Origin: CP2-2F sp034436235
GTDB lineage: Bacteria > Chloroflexota > Anaerolineae > Aggregatilineales > UBA2796
Direction: 5' to 3'
Length of the DNA stretch: 33,963 nt
Assembly (NCBI GenBank): GCA_034436235.1
Contig: DAOTWB010000064.1
Span: forward strand, 1-33,963
The notes beneath the pieces were generated by a model. It had not been told where the DNA came from and searched no databases. It saw only the letters and a program-made list of their open reading frames with translations. A program made the position numbers and the translations under genes. This document shows positions 1 to 8,839 of the stretch, piece after piece; position 1 is the stretch's first letter; each line of letters begins with the position of its first letter.

Positions 1-346
1 GCCGTCCGCTTTTGGCGTGGAAGTCCACAGCCAAGTCGCGCACCACGCCGTAGCGCTCAGGCAAAAAGGCAGGTGCGTTCGGCACGCACTCGCCGATGAT
101 GTAAGCGACGACGGTCTGTTGCTCGTCAACTGCCACACAAAGCGCCATGTTCGGCTGCGCAAGCCATTGATCGAGCGCCGCTTGCCACACAGCGGCGGCG
201 TTCTCCGCCAAGCGCACGCGCGGATCGGCTTTGGCGAGCGCCTCAGCCGCTTCGTGCCAGATAGCTACCATGCGCGCTGCATCGGATTGAAGCGCACGCC
301 GCACGCTGAAATTGACTACCGTGGGTGTCACACACTCGCCTTTCAT
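1..346 (-). CDS. GNAT-family N-acetyltransferase, partial (N-terminal part only)
   Basis: The reverse strand is open from an ATG at 346-344 to the left edge, giving about 115 residues with no stop, so the 3' end is outside the window. The translation has the layout of a GNAT acetyltransferase. A short beta strand with the VRRALQSDAARMVAIW start is followed by a helical region and the central strand AYIIGECVPN. The strand VVRDLAVDFHAKSGR then leads into the acetyl-CoA-binding loop, which is just cut off. GNAT enzymes move an acetyl group from acetyl-CoA to an amine; the substrate cannot be told. It is divergent from the histidine kinase gene, with 113 bp between the two starts. No strong ribosome-binding site is visible, so a start at the internal GTG six codons in is possible. 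The forward-strand reading frame over the same bases looks like an antisense shadow. Confidence 0.75.
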   Translation of the reverse strand, partial: MKGECVTPTVVNFSVRRALQSDAARMVAIWHEAAEALAKADPRVRLAENAAAVWQAALDQWLAQPNMALCVAVDEQQTVVAYIIGECVPNAPAFLPERYGVVRDLAVDFHAKSGR

Positions 347-394
347 GTATGCTATTCAAGCATAGCGCAGGCGAGCAGCATCGGCAAGCTGCAC

Positions 395-424
395 GCGACG
401 CCTGAAGCAAGAATGCGTTATAAT
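395..424 (+). promoter_or_regulatory. Probable sigma70-type promoter of the multi-GAF kinase
   Basis: A perfect TATAAT lies at 419-424. A weak -35 (GCGACG, 395-400) sits 18 bp upstream. Predicted transcription start is near 431, giving a leader of about 30 nt before the ATG at 460. Confidence 0.55.
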
Positions 425-459
425 CGAGACACACCGTGTCTTGTGTCCTTAGAGTGTTT

Positions 460-3400
460 ATGATGAGCGATTTGCCAATTGCACCTGCCTTGAATATTCA
501 AGAGACGCTTCTCCAGCTCCTTGAGCGCGCGCGCGAAGTGCTACCTTTCGATGACGGCGGCATCGCTCTGTATGACGCGCAAAAAGGATATCTTGTGCCT
601 TATGTAGCGCTGCGCGGTGAGCCGCGTCTGCCGATTCAGCTAGGCGAAGGCGCGATCGGCGCAGCGGCGCTCTCACAAGAGGCAGTGATCGTGAATGACG
701 CAGGCGAATCGCTCGACCGAGAGGCTATTCGCGCCGAGTTAGCCGCGCCGATGCGCTTCAATGGCGCGCTGCTCGGCGTCTTCCACGCGCAATCAAGGCG
801 CGCGAACGTCTATCAGGCGCAGCACGTCGCCATAGCGCGCCTGATCGCCGATCAAGCCGCGCTGGTGCTGAACACGGCGCAGCTCTACGACATGCTCAGT
901 CTGCGCTATGAGCGTCTGCACGATTACAACGAAGAACTCTACCTGCGCAACGAGATCAGCCGCCTGGCTGCCTCAGATATGTCGCTGGAAGCGCTGCTGC
1001 CGAAAATGCTAGAGCTGTTGGCGCGTTTGGTCGGCGCGGATGCCTGCCTGATCTCGCTGTGGAACGCGAGTGAGCAGCGCGCTTATCGCACGGCTGCCTA
1101 CGGCTTAGACGTAGGCGATCTGGTGATGAACAAGCGCGAGACAGGCGGCACAACGCTCGCCGAGCGCATCATCCTCTCAGGTGAGTTGCTCATCCTGAAT
1201 AACGCGCACCAGATGAGCAATCCGCCGACCAGCTTGATCGCGGATTACGAAGTGCGCGCGCTATTGGCGATGCCGCTTGTAGCGCGCGGACGACCGATCG
1301 GCGTCCTGTTCATCTTGAACCTGCGCGACGGCGCGCTGTTCGATCAATCACACGCTGACCGCGTCCTCTCGATTCTCGATCAAATCGCGCTCGCCATTGA
1401 CAATCGCACGCTGCTGCAAGACACGCAAAATCGCCTTTCGGAGACAGCAGCGCTGCTCGAAGTGGCAGCAGTGGCTGCCAGCAGCTTCAGCGCGGATGAG
1501 ATGTTCAGCGTGGTGCTGAAGCTCAGCCGTCAGATGTTGGGCATCGGCATTGGCGCATTCTTCCTGTACGATCGGCAGACCAACACGCTCAGTTTGCCGC
1601 CGAATGCGTCGTTCGGCGTGCCAAGCGATATTGAACAAATGCGTTTTCCTATCAACGCGCCGGGCAGTTATCTCGCCATCGTCTTCTCGGCAGGCAGTCC
1701 GTACTTCACGAACGATATCCTCGGCACTACGCACGATAGCAGCGCAGGCTACTATCAGCTGATTGACAAGCTGGCGCTCTACAACCTGCTCCTTGTGCCG
1801 TTGCGCGTGCAGGATGAGCCGATGGGCGTCTTTTTGGCGGGCAACAAACGGACAGGTTTCAGCCGCGCTGATGCACAACTGCTCATGGCGATGGGCAGCC
1901 ATGTGGCAGCTGCGCTGCGCGGCACAGAGCTGCTGCGCAGCATGAGCGAGCGCCTGCGCGAGACCATCGCCTTGCGCGAGATCGCCGAGATCACAAGCAC
2001 CACGCTCGATCTTGATGAGATGTTGGCGCGCGTGGTGCATGAAGCAGCCGAGTTGCTGGAAGCGCAAGGCGCTTTTCTCTACCTGCCGAACGATGAACAC
2101 GACGCGCTCGTCGCGCATCGCCGCTCGCGCTATGGCATCGCGTTCGACGCTGAATTGCCCGACCTTCCGCTCACCTCAGATCACGCCATTGTCTACGCCT
2201 ATCATACAGGCAGGTATTACCTCAACAATCAGCTCGATAGCGCTGAGCAAATGCCTGCCGATTGGCGCAACATCATCACATATCCGTTGAACACGCGCAA
2301 TCGCACGCTTGGCACGTTCAGCGTCGTCAATCGCAGTCAAGGCGATTTCTTAGAATCGCACCTCGACCTGATGCGCGCCATCAGCGCACAGGTCTCGACA
2401 AGCATTGAAAACGCGCAGCTCTTCGCCGCTGAGCGCCAACGCGCCGACCTGATGGCGCTGGTCAGTCGCATCAGTCAAGAGCTGACTGCCACGCTCAGCC
2501 TGAACGAGCTGACGCGCAAAGTGGCGCGCGCTATTCACTTACAGCTCGGCTATGAAGTGGTGAATGTATGGCTGCTGGATGCCAACGGCGCACAATTAGA
2601 GCTGAGCGCTTCCGCCACCAGCATCGCCAGTGCTGCGCTCAGCGAGAATACCAAGCTCGCGACGAACGTCGGCATCGTTGGACGCGCCATCAGCACGACC
2701 GAGACACAGGTCGTGATCGATCTGAGCGAAGACGGCGATCACGCCGCTGCCTGTGCGCCGCCCAATCGTCCGATGTGGATCACGCATGGCAGCGCGCTGG
2801 TCGTGCCGATGCGCTACAGCACGCGCACGCTCGGCGTCATTGAGGCGTATTCGACGAAAGTGAACGGCTTCCGCGTAGCGGATTGCATCGCGCTCGAGAC
2901 GCTCGCTGCGCAGGTCTCAATCGCCATTGAGAACGCGCGCTTATGGGATCAAGCGCGCCGCCGTCTGTTGGAACAAGGCATTGTCTACCAGATCAGCCGC
3001 GATCTGAGCGCCATTCTGGATTACAGCGAGCTGGTCAATGCTATCGTCAAGCACATGGGACGCGCGCTAGACGCGGCATGGTGTCTTTTGGTCAGCTACG
3101 AGCAATCGCGCGGTCGTCTGACGGTTGAGGCCGAATATCGCCTGCCTGAGCTGCCTGAGCATTTGCTGCCAGCTTTGGTCGGGCAGACGCCTGCCTTCGT
3201 GCAGTACAGCGCGATTGAGCGCGCTATTCAGACGCAGCGCCATGTGATCGTCACTTATCCTATCACGGCGCTCGGCGGCACGAGCAGCGGTCTATGCACA
3301 CAATTGACGCTGCCGATCGTCGTTGGCGACCGCGTGATCGGCTGCATGTTATGGGTAGAGCCGCGCACGCCGCGCGAATTCAGCGGCAGCGACGTGCGCC

Positions 3401-5181
3401 TAGCGCAGACTTTGACAAGTCAGGCGACGATTGCCTTAGAGAATGCGCGGCTCTTCCGCCAAGCGCAGCGCCAAGCGCACGAACAAGCGCTCTTGCGCCA
3501 AGTGGCGATCGGTCTGAGCAACGCGACCGATGTGCTGAGCATGTTCACGCAGCTGGCGCGCGTCATTCAGGCGCTGGACGGCGTGGATAACACGGTAGTC
3601 GCCATTCAAGATGAGCGCGGACGGCTGCGCATTCTGACAACGCACTTGACCACGCGCACTTTAGAAGTGATGGCGACGCCTTATCTGCTGAATCGCGCGC
3701 CACAGCTGCTCAGCGCGCTCACGCAGAGCGTATCAGCGCGCGCCGGCAGCACGGCGTTGCCTTTCGCTGAGCATCTGGCTGCCTATCCGTTGCACGCGCA
3801 CGTGAGCATCCTCTTTGTGCCGATTTTGCGGCGCGGCGAGCCGATCGGCGTCATCGAGATTGCCTCAGACAATCCGATGCGTGTGTTCGATCCGCAAGAA
3901 GTGCAGCTGCTCGAAGCGCTCGCCAACCAAGGCGCCATCGCCTATGAGAGCATCACGTACCATCAGCGCGAGCAGCGTCGCCTGCGCCGCTTGGAGCGCC
4001 TGCAAGTCAGCAGCCGCAACCTGAGCGGACAGCTGAACACAGATGTGCTGCTCGATGCGATCGTGCGCGAAGCGGCGCAAACCTTCGAGCTGCCGGCAGT
4101 CAGTTTGATGACGCCTAGCCCTGATCGAAGTATTTACACGCTGCGCGCGGCGATCGGTCTCTCTGAGCGCTACGTCCGCGAGCGCCACGCCGTCATTGTC
4201 ACTGAGACACAGCCTTACATCCTGACGCCTGAGAGCGTTGAGGTGGATGACGAACAGCGCGCGCTGATCGAAGCCGAAGGTTGGCGGCAAGTCTTGGTTG
4301 TGCCGATGCAAAAAGGCGAGCAGCACTTAGGCGTCCTGAACTTATACGCCTTTGAAGCGCGCACTTTCAGCGATGAAGAGAAGGAATTGGCGGCGCTGTT
4401 CGCGGCGCAAGCGGCAGTCGCGCTGGAGAACGCCATGCTCTTCGAAGCGCTGGAAGAGCGCGCCGTCGAGCTGATGCAAGCCAATCGGCTCAAGAGCGAG
4501 TTCCTCGCGCGCGTCAGCCATGAGCTGCGCACGCCGATGAACAGCATCAACGGCTATAGCGAGATGTTGCTGCGCCAGACCTACGGCGCGCTCAACGAAA
4601 AGCAATCCGATCGGCTAGAGCGCATTCTGCGCAACGGACGCAACTTGCTGGCGTTGATTGACGATCTGCTCGATCTCTCGCGCATCGATTCAGGTAGGAT
4701 GGAACTGCACCTTGAGTCAGTGGATGTATGCGAAGAAGTGAACGCCGCTATTTACAACCTTGAGAGCCAAGCCACTGCGCGCGGCTTGTATCTGCGCTAC
4801 GAGCCTGCCGAGAACTTGCCCAGAGTTTACGCGGATGCCACGCGCTTGCGCCAGATCATCGTGAACTTGCTGGGCAATGCGATCAAGTTCACCAAGCAAG
4901 GTGGCGTCTTTGTGCGCAGCCAACTGACCTACGAAGGCGAGCGCGCCTTCATCCTGACCACTGTCCGCGATACAGGCATCGGCATCCGTCCTGAGGATCA
5001 GACGATCATCTTCGATGAATTCCGCCAAGCGGACGGCTCGATCACGCGCGAGTATGGCGGCACTGGACTAGGGCTTGCCATCACGCGCAAGTTGGTGGAA
5101 ATGATGGGCGGACGCATCTGGGTTGAGAGCGAAGTTGGCGTAGGCAGCGCTTTCAGCTTCACCTTGCCCGTCGCCGATTAG
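460..5181 (+). CDS. Soluble hybrid sensor: histidine kinase with eight GAF domains
   Basis: About 1573 residues. Eight consecutive GAF-type units can be read, each ending in the usual alpha-helix with the pattern A-[LI]-x-N-[AT]: roughly residues 10-145, 160-325, 335-505, 510-675, 680-845, 850-1020, 1025-1180 and 1185-1345. They are followed by a HisKA domain with the phosphoacceptor in VSHELRTP (His about 1354) and a HATPase_c domain with N box NLLGNAIKF, G1 box DTGIGI and G2 box GTGLGLAI. No transmembrane segment or receiver domain is present, so it is a cytosolic sensor. GAF domains bind small ligands or chromophores and mediate dimerisation; the signals are unknown. No response regulator gene is adjacent. 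I prefer ATG 460 (or 463) to the in-frame GTG 436, because 436 lies within a few bases of the predicted transcription start and AGAG precedes 460. Its stop codon overlaps that of the convergent epimerase gene. Confidence 0.9.
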   Translation: MMSDLPIAPALNIQETLLQLLERAREVLPFDDGGIALYDAQKGYLVPYVALRGEPRLPIQLGEGAIGAAALSQEAVIVNDAGESLDREAIRAELAAPMRFNGALLGVFHAQSRRANVYQAQHVAIARLIADQAALVLNTAQLYDMLSLRYERLHDYNEELYLRNEISRLAASDMSLEALLPKMLELLARLVGADACLISLWNASEQRAYRTAAYGLDVGDLVMNKRETGGTTLAERIILSGELLILNNAHQMSNPPTSLIADYEVRALLAMPLVARGRPIGVLFILNLRDGALFDQSHADRVLSILDQIALAIDNRTLLQDTQNRLSETAALLEVAAVAASSFSADEMFSVVLKLSRQMLGIGIGAFFLYDRQTNTLSLPPNASFGVPSDIEQMRFPINAPGSYLAIVFSAGSPYFTNDILGTTHDSSAGYYQLIDKLALYNLLLVPLRVQDEPMGVFLAGNKRTGFSRADAQLLMAMGSHVAAALRGTELLRSMSERLRETIALREIAEITSTTLDLDEMLARVVHEAAELLEAQGAFLYLPNDEHDALVAHRRSRYGIAFDAELPDLPLTSDHAIVYAYHTGRYYLNNQLDSAEQMPADWRNIITYPLNTRNRTLGTFSVVNRSQGDFLESHLDLMRAISAQVSTSIENAQLFAAERQRADLMALVSRISQELTATLSLNELTRKVARAIHLQLGYEVVNVWLLDANGAQLELSASATSIASAALSENTKLATNVGIVGRAISTTETQVVIDLSEDGDHAAACAPPNRPMWITHGSALVVPMRYSTRTLGVIEAYSTKVNGFRVADCIALETLAAQVSIAIENARLWDQARRRLLEQGIVYQISRDLSAILDYSELVNAIVKHMGRALDAAWCLLVSYEQSRGRLTVEAEYRLPELPEHLLPALVGQTPAFVQYSAIERAIQTQRHVIVTYPITALGGTSSGLCTQLTLPIVVGDRVIGCMLWVEPRTPREFSGSDVRLAQTLTSQATIALENARLFRQAQRQAHEQALLRQVAIGLSNATDVLSMFTQLARVIQALDGVDNTVVAIQDERGRLRILTTHLTTRTLEVMATPYLLNRAPQLLSALTQSVSARAGSTALPFAEHLAAYPLHAHVSILFVPILRRGEPIGVIEIASDNPMRVFDPQEVQLLEALANQGAIAYESITYHQREQRRLRRLERLQVSSRNLSGQLNTDVLLDAIVREAAQTFELPAVSLMTPSPDRSIYTLRAAIGLSERYVRERHAVIVTETQPYILTPESVEVDDEQRALIEAEGWRQVLVVPMQKGEQHLGVLNLYAFEARTFSDEEKELAALFAAQAAVALENAMLFEALEERAVELMQANRLKSEFLARVSHELRTPMNSINGYSEMLLRQTYGALNEKQSDRLERILRNGRNLLALIDDLLDLSRIDSGRMELHLESVDVCEEVNAAIYNLESQATARGLYLRYEPAENLPRVYADATRLRQIIVNLLGNAIKFTKQGGVFVRSQLTYEGERAFILTTVRDTGIGIRPEDQTIIFDEFRQADGSITREYGGTGLGLAITRKLVEMMGGRIWVESEVGVGSAFSFTLPVAD

Positions 5182-5954
5182 CGCGGCAGCCAGCCGAAAG
5201 GCGGCTCATCTTCGTCATCCGACAACGGCTCTGAGCGCACGGGCGCGCTCGGCGCTTGACTCTGGCGCAGACGTCGTTCTGCCGCCATGCCGAGCCGTCG
5301 CAGCTGCGCAGGCGCAATCAAGCGATTCTTGAAGCTATCGGCTGAGAGCGCCAGATGCGCAATGGCGCGCGCCGCCAGCTCTGCCGTCAGCGGACGCGCG
5401 TTGCTGAGCGGCAAGCCGATGATGGGCAACGCGCCGAAAAAACTGAGCAGCAAGCCGAGCGGACTGCGCGGCTCGTTCGGCGCGTAAAGCGGCGGCGCGT
5501 GAATGATCGTCCACGCCAGACCGCACTTTTGCACGTAGCGCTCTGCTTCGCGCTTCGCCTCTAGATAGCCGCTCGGCACGCCGGCAGCCGCTGCTGCGCT
5601 CAGGAGCAGGAAGTGCGGCACGCCGTCATTGACCGCCATTTGCGCCACGTTGCGCGCTGAGACAAAGTTCAAGTGGCGGAAAGTCAGCCCGCGCGATGGA
5701 TTTTGGCGCATCCCGCCGACTAAGTGGATGACCGCGCCGTGTCCGCGTCCGCGTCCGCGCAAACTAGCAGGATTCCAGACGTCGCCATGCACCACTTGCA
5801 CGTCAGCGCGCAAGATGCCCAGTTTTTCTTCTTGATCTGCGCGCACCAACGCCGTGACCTGCGCACCTTCATCCAGGAGCGCACGCACCACGCGAAAACC
5901 GAGAAAGCCTGTGCCGCCTGCCACAAAAATCCGCGAACGGTTGCGAGTCGGCAT
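5178..5954 (-). CDS. NAD(P)-binding epimerase-like protein (atypical SDR, NDUFA9-like)
   Basis: 258 residues with a Rossmann fold. The dinucleotide-binding motif GGTGFLG sits near residue 12. A conserved HGDVWNPASL segment follows, and a YLEAK motif matches the YxxxK catalytic pair of extended short-chain dehydrogenases. The overall pattern resembles atypical SDRs related to complex I subunit NDUFA9 and to bacterial NAD-dependent epimerase-like proteins. The substrate is unknown, and many such proteins are binding rather than catalytic. The C-terminal 20 or so residues are acidic and proline-containing and look disordered. It is the second gene of a two-gene unit with surE, starting 6 bp after the surE stop. 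Its ribosome-binding site AAGGTG overlaps that stop (TAAGGTG), which suggests translational coupling. Its TAA stop overlaps the kinase TAG stop on the other strand. Confidence 0.82.
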   Translation of the reverse strand: MPTRNRSRIFVAGGTGFLGFRVVRALLDEGAQVTALVRADQEEKLGILRADVQVVHGDVWNPASLRGRGRGHGAVIHLVGGMRQNPSRGLTFRHLNFVSARNVAQMAVNDGVPHFLLLSAAAAAGVPSGYLEAKREAERYVQKCGLAWTIIHAPPLYAPNEPRSPLGLLLSFFGALPIIGLPLSNARPLTAELAARAIAHLALSADSFKNRLIAPAQLRRLGMAAERRLRQSQAPSAPVRSEPLSDDEDEPPFGWLPR

Positions 5955-5960
5955 TGCACC

Positions 5961-6743
5961 TTAGAATTTCCAGCTTTTGAGCTGTTCGATCATCGGATAG
6001 GCAGTCATATCCAGATGGACGGGCGTGATCGAGACGTAACCTTGATGGACTGCCCAGATATCCGTGCCTTCGGCGCTGACGTCGCCGCTGGGCGCCTTGC
6101 CGCCGATCCAATAATAAGGGCGACCTTCAGGGTCGAGGCGCGTGACCAGCTCGTCATGGTAGATGCGCGTGCCTTGCCGCGTGATCTGCGTGCCTTTGAT
6201 CTGATCGTAGGGCAAGTAAGGGATGTTCACATTCAGGAGAGTCATCGGTGGCAGGCTGTGTTCAAGCACAAGCGCCGCGACATGCCTTGCAACCTGCGCC
6301 GCTGCGCTGTAATCCGCCTCAAGCGAGCGCGAATCGAGCGAGAAGGCGACGGAAGGCTTGCCGTGAATTGTGCCTTCGAAGGCGGCTGCCACAGTGCCGC
6401 TATAGGTCAGGTCTTGCCCGAGATTCGCGCCGCGATTGATGCCTGAGACGACCAAATCTACCTGCACGCCGAGCAGACCGATCAGCGCGATGGCGATGCA
6501 ATCGGCAGGCGCGCCGTCAGTGCTGTACGCCTCGATATTCTCGCCGATCTTCACAGGCGTCACGCGCAGCGGCTTGGTCAGCGTCTTGCGATGTCCATTC
6601 GCGCTCTGATTTTCTTCCGGTCCGATCACGATCACGCGCCCGAACTCACGCATGGCTGTGGCAAGCGCCAACAGACCAGGCGCGAAGATGCCGTCATCGT
6701 TTGAGACGAGGATGCAGCGCTGTGATGTCTTTTTTGCCGTCAT
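5961..6743 (-). CDS. surE: 5'/3'-nucleotidase SurE
   Basis: 260 residues, normal length for SurE, a metal-dependent phosphatase that removes phosphate from nucleoside 5'- and 3'-monophosphates. The N-terminal ILVSNDDGIFAPG motif carries the two metal-binding aspartates. The later SGINRGANLGQD motif supplies the family Ser/Asn residues, and TDGAPADC and YSGTVAAA are also typical. The start gives a ten-residue extension before the usual ILVSNDDG opening. A purine-rich GGAAGG lies about 15 nt upstream, further away than ideal. The gene heads a unit with the epimerase-like gene and is transcribed divergently from the methyltransferase. A perfect extended -10 element lies about 40 bp upstream. Confidence 0.95.
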   Translation of the reverse strand: MTAKKTSQRCILVSNDDGIFAPGLLALATAMREFGRVIVIGPEENQSANGHRKTLTKPLRVTPVKIGENIEAYSTDGAPADCIAIALIGLLGVQVDLVVSGINRGANLGQDLTYSGTVAAAFEGTIHGKPSVAFSLDSRSLEADYSAAAQVARHVAALVLEHSLPPMTLLNVNIPYLPYDQIKGTQITRQGTRIYHDELVTRLDPEGRPYYWIGGKAPSGDVSAEGTDIWAVHQGYVSITPVHLDMTAYPMIEQLKSWKF

Positions 6744-6784
6744 GTTGTGTCACAATCCTTCCAAAGTTGACCTGCTTCAGGCGT

Positions 6785-6793
6785 ATTATAACA
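6785..6793 (-). promoter_or_regulatory. Extended -10 promoter of surE
   Basis: On the reverse strand, TGT-TATAAT occupies 6793-6785, a perfect -10 hexamer with the TGn extension. No good -35 is seen at the right distance. The start of transcription would be near 6778, giving a leader of about 35 nt. The same GTGTTATAAT decamer occurs before the propeller gene at 31900. Confidence 0.55.
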
Positions 6794-6862
6794 CGCCACA
6801 GCGCCACCCTTTTCTCGCAAGAAGGCTGCTGTGCAGCTCAGCGCGCCAGCAGCCGTGATATT

Positions 6863-6891
6863 TTGGTTTGTGCGGCAGCGCTTGGTATAAT
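6863..6891 (+). promoter_or_regulatory. Promoter of the methyltransferase-sortase unit
   Basis: TTGGTT (6863-6868) and TATAAT (6886-6891) are spaced by 17 bp, and TGG immediately precedes the hexamer as an extended -10. Predicted transcription start is near 6898, leaving a 58-nt leader before the ATG at 6956. The open frame extends upstream through this promoter, so the more distal in-frame starts are unlikely. Confidence 0.6.
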
Positions 6892-6955
6892 CCGCAGCCG
6901 ACTTCGCAGCAGAGAAAGTTCGGACGATTTGGAAAAGCAACCTCGCCAAGCGACC

Positions 6956-7753
6956 ATGCCCGAAAAGCCTGTGCCTTCGGCGCGTTACACAGAAGAGTAT
7001 TTTTTGACCGCTTGCGAAGGCTACGATGAGTTTGTGCGCAGCGAAGGCGAGCATCTCTCGCGCCGCTTGCGCGCCGCCTTCGCTGTGGCAGCTGTGGAAG
7101 CAGGCATGACCGTGCTAGATGTTGGCTGCGGACGCGGCGAGATTCTGCGGCATTGCGCCAAGCTCGGCGCGAACGCTTACGGCGTTGATTACGCTGTGGC
7201 AGCCGTGCAGCTCTCGAAAGACATTGTGCGCAACACGAGCGGCGCGCGCGGCAGGATAGGCGTGGCGCAAGCTGACGCAAAGCGCTTGCCATTTCCGAGC
7301 GGCTATTTCGACCGTGTGTTGCTCTTCGACGTGGTGGAACATCTGCAGCCTTGGGAGCTGCATCAAGCGTTGTGCGAGATTCATCGCGTATTGAAGCCTG
7401 ACGGTCGCTTGATCGTCCACACAGCGCCGAACGTCTGGTATGATCGGTACGCCTATCCATTGGTGCGCACTTTTCGGCGCTTGCTCGGGCAGGGCGCGCG
7501 TTATCCTGCCAATCCGCGCGCTTTTTTGGTGCATGTCAATCAAGAGGTGCATGTGAACGAGCAATCCATGCTCAGTTTGCGGCGCGCTCTGGCAAAGGCA
7601 GGCTTTCGCAGCCGCGTCTGGCTGGATTCGCCGCCACAAGGCAGGCAGAATCCACTTTGGATCGATCTGCTGCGCAGCGCAGCGTTCCGCTTGCCGCCGT
7701 TCCGCTGGTTTTTCGAACGCGAGGTATTCGCCGTCGCCGCGAAACGCCGATAG
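6956..7753 (+). CDS. Class I SAM-dependent methyltransferase
   Basis: 265 residues from the ATG at 6956. The SAM-binding motif I is VLDVGCGRGE (about residues 50-59). It is followed by an acidic strand end (GVDYA) and by motif II-III features: ADAKRLPFPSGYFD, then DVVEHLQPWE and the post-motif LKPDGRLIVHTAPN. This is the methyltransferase type 11/25 (UbiE/BioC-like) pattern. The acceptor is unknown. The C-terminal region is basic and aromatic and carries no recognisable second domain. The longer frame beginning at 6701 is rejected because a strong promoter lies inside it. It precedes the sortase by 20 bp and is probably cotranscribed. Linkage to a cell-surface enzyme may mean a role in envelope glycan or lipid modification, but this is only inference. 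Confidence 0.85.
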   Translation: MPEKPVPSARYTEEYFLTACEGYDEFVRSEGEHLSRRLRAAFAVAAVEAGMTVLDVGCGRGEILRHCAKLGANAYGVDYAVAAVQLSKDIVRNTSGARGRIGVAQADAKRLPFPSGYFDRVLLFDVVEHLQPWELHQALCEIHRVLKPDGRLIVHTAPNVWYDRYAYPLVRTFRRLLGQGARYPANPRAFLVHVNQEVHVNEQSMLSLRRALAKAGFRSRVWLDSPPQGRQNPLWIDLLRSAAFRLPPFRWFFEREVFAVAAKRR

Positions 7754-7773
7754 CTGCTGAGGTGAAATCTGCC

Positions 7774-8838
7774 ATGCGCGATAAACGTCCGGTGGATGAG
7801 CTTTCCATTGAAGAGCTGGAGCGCATTCTCGCCATTCGTAAGCGCGAGGCGCGCCTTGCACGCTTGCAGACCTACGACGGCAAGGGACGGCGCGTGCGCG
7901 GCGTGCGTCCTATCGAGGTCGAGACGCCTGAGCGGCTCGCGCCGCACCTTGCGCCTGTGCCAACCGAGCCTGAGACGGCGACAGCGCAATCGCAGCCGCG
8001 CCACGCCGATTACTTCGCCGATGTGACCTTCGAAGACGAGCTGGAACTGCGCGCGACGCGCCCTGATCCTGAGCGCGCGCGCAGACGGCGCAAACAGCTC
8101 TGGAATGCGGCGCTCACCGCCGTCGAAATCGCTGCCGTGATCGGCTTGATCGTCCTGATGATCGGTTTGCTGCAATCCTTTGAGGAAGTCTCGCGGCAGA
8201 CTGCCGCCTTGCAAGCTGAAGCAGAGGCGACGCGACGTGCGCAATTCGTGCCGCCAACGCCGACGCCGCTCATCAACCTTGCCGCAGTCGTCCTGCCCGG
8301 CGGACACACTTTCCGCGATGATGAGGCGATCTTCAACCTTGAGGAAGTGCCTGCGCAGTACCGCGATCAGTTCGTCAATTTCGCCGCGAGCCTACCTGTG
8401 CGCCGTCCGACGCCAAGCCGCGAAGGACCTGTGCGCATCCGCATTCCGCGCATCGGCGTGGATAGCCAAGTGGTGACGGGCGATGACTGGGAAGCGCTCA
8501 AGCTCGGCGTCGGTCATCACATCGGCAGTGCCAATCCGGGCGAGCGCGGCAACATGGTTCTCTCAGCGCATAACGATATTTACGGCGAGATTTTCCGCCA
8601 TCTCGACCGTCTGCTGCCCGGCGATGAGATCATTGTCAGCACGTGGACGAAGGACTACACTTATGTGGTGCAGCCGAACAACGAGCGCGGCGTGGTCAAA
8701 GGACATCAAATTGTGGCGCCGACCGACGTCTGGGTGCTGGCAGGCGGCGGCGATACGCGCCGTCTGACGCTGATCTCATGCTACCCTTACCGCGTGAACA
8801 CTAAGCGCATCGTCGTCTTCGCCGTCCTGAAAGAGTGA
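7774..8838 (+). CDS. Membrane-anchored sortase with cytoplasmic N-terminal extension
   Basis: 354 residues from ATG 7774, preceded by GAGGTG ten bases upstream. A charged N-terminal region of about 110 residues precedes a cluster of arginines and one hydrophobic segment (about residues 115-135, VEIAAVIGLIVLMIGLL). The Pro-rich linker PPTPTP then leads to an extracellular sortase domain. Catalytic residues are visible: His266 in LSAHND, Cys336 in LTLISCYP, and Arg340 or Arg345 just after. Sortases cleave a sorting signal and join the protein to an amine on the cell surface. No LPxTG-type substrate gene is in the window, so the target is unknown. The class is unclear; the TLISC form departs slightly from the common TLxTC. 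The stop is one base from the stop of the convergent VWA gene. Confidence 0.88.
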   Translation: MRDKRPVDELSIEELERILAIRKREARLARLQTYDGKGRRVRGVRPIEVETPERLAPHLAPVPTEPETATAQSQPRHADYFADVTFEDELELRATRPDPERARRRRKQLWNAALTAVEIAAVIGLIVLMIGLLQSFEEVSRQTAALQAEAEATRRAQFVPPTPTPLINLAAVVLPGGHTFRDDEAIFNLEEVPAQYRDQFVNFAASLPVRRPTPSREGPVRIRIPRIGVDSQVVTGDDWEALKLGVGHHIGSANPGERGNMVLSAHNDIYGEIFRHLDRLLPGDEIIVSTWTKDYTYVVQPNNERGVVKGHQIVAPTDVWVLAGGGDTRRLTLISCYPYRVNTKRIVVFAVLKE

Positions 8839-8839
8839 C

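Noticed and set aside
17..463. Forward-strand open frame at the left edge
   Set aside because: It has no family features and is antisense to a frame that reads clearly as a GNAT acetyltransferase.
1348..2118. Long reverse-strand frame inside the histidine kinase gene
   Set aside because: The kinase reading frame over the same bases contains clear GAF domains; the reverse frame is His/Arg/Cys-rich noise.
5724..6446. Forward frame across the epimerase-like gene and surE
   Set aside because: It is antisense to two well-supported genes and has no ribosome-binding site or motif.
6701..6955. N-terminal extension of the methyltransferase frame
   Set aside because: A well-formed promoter at 6863-6891 lies inside it, and the conserved protein starts after ATG 6956.
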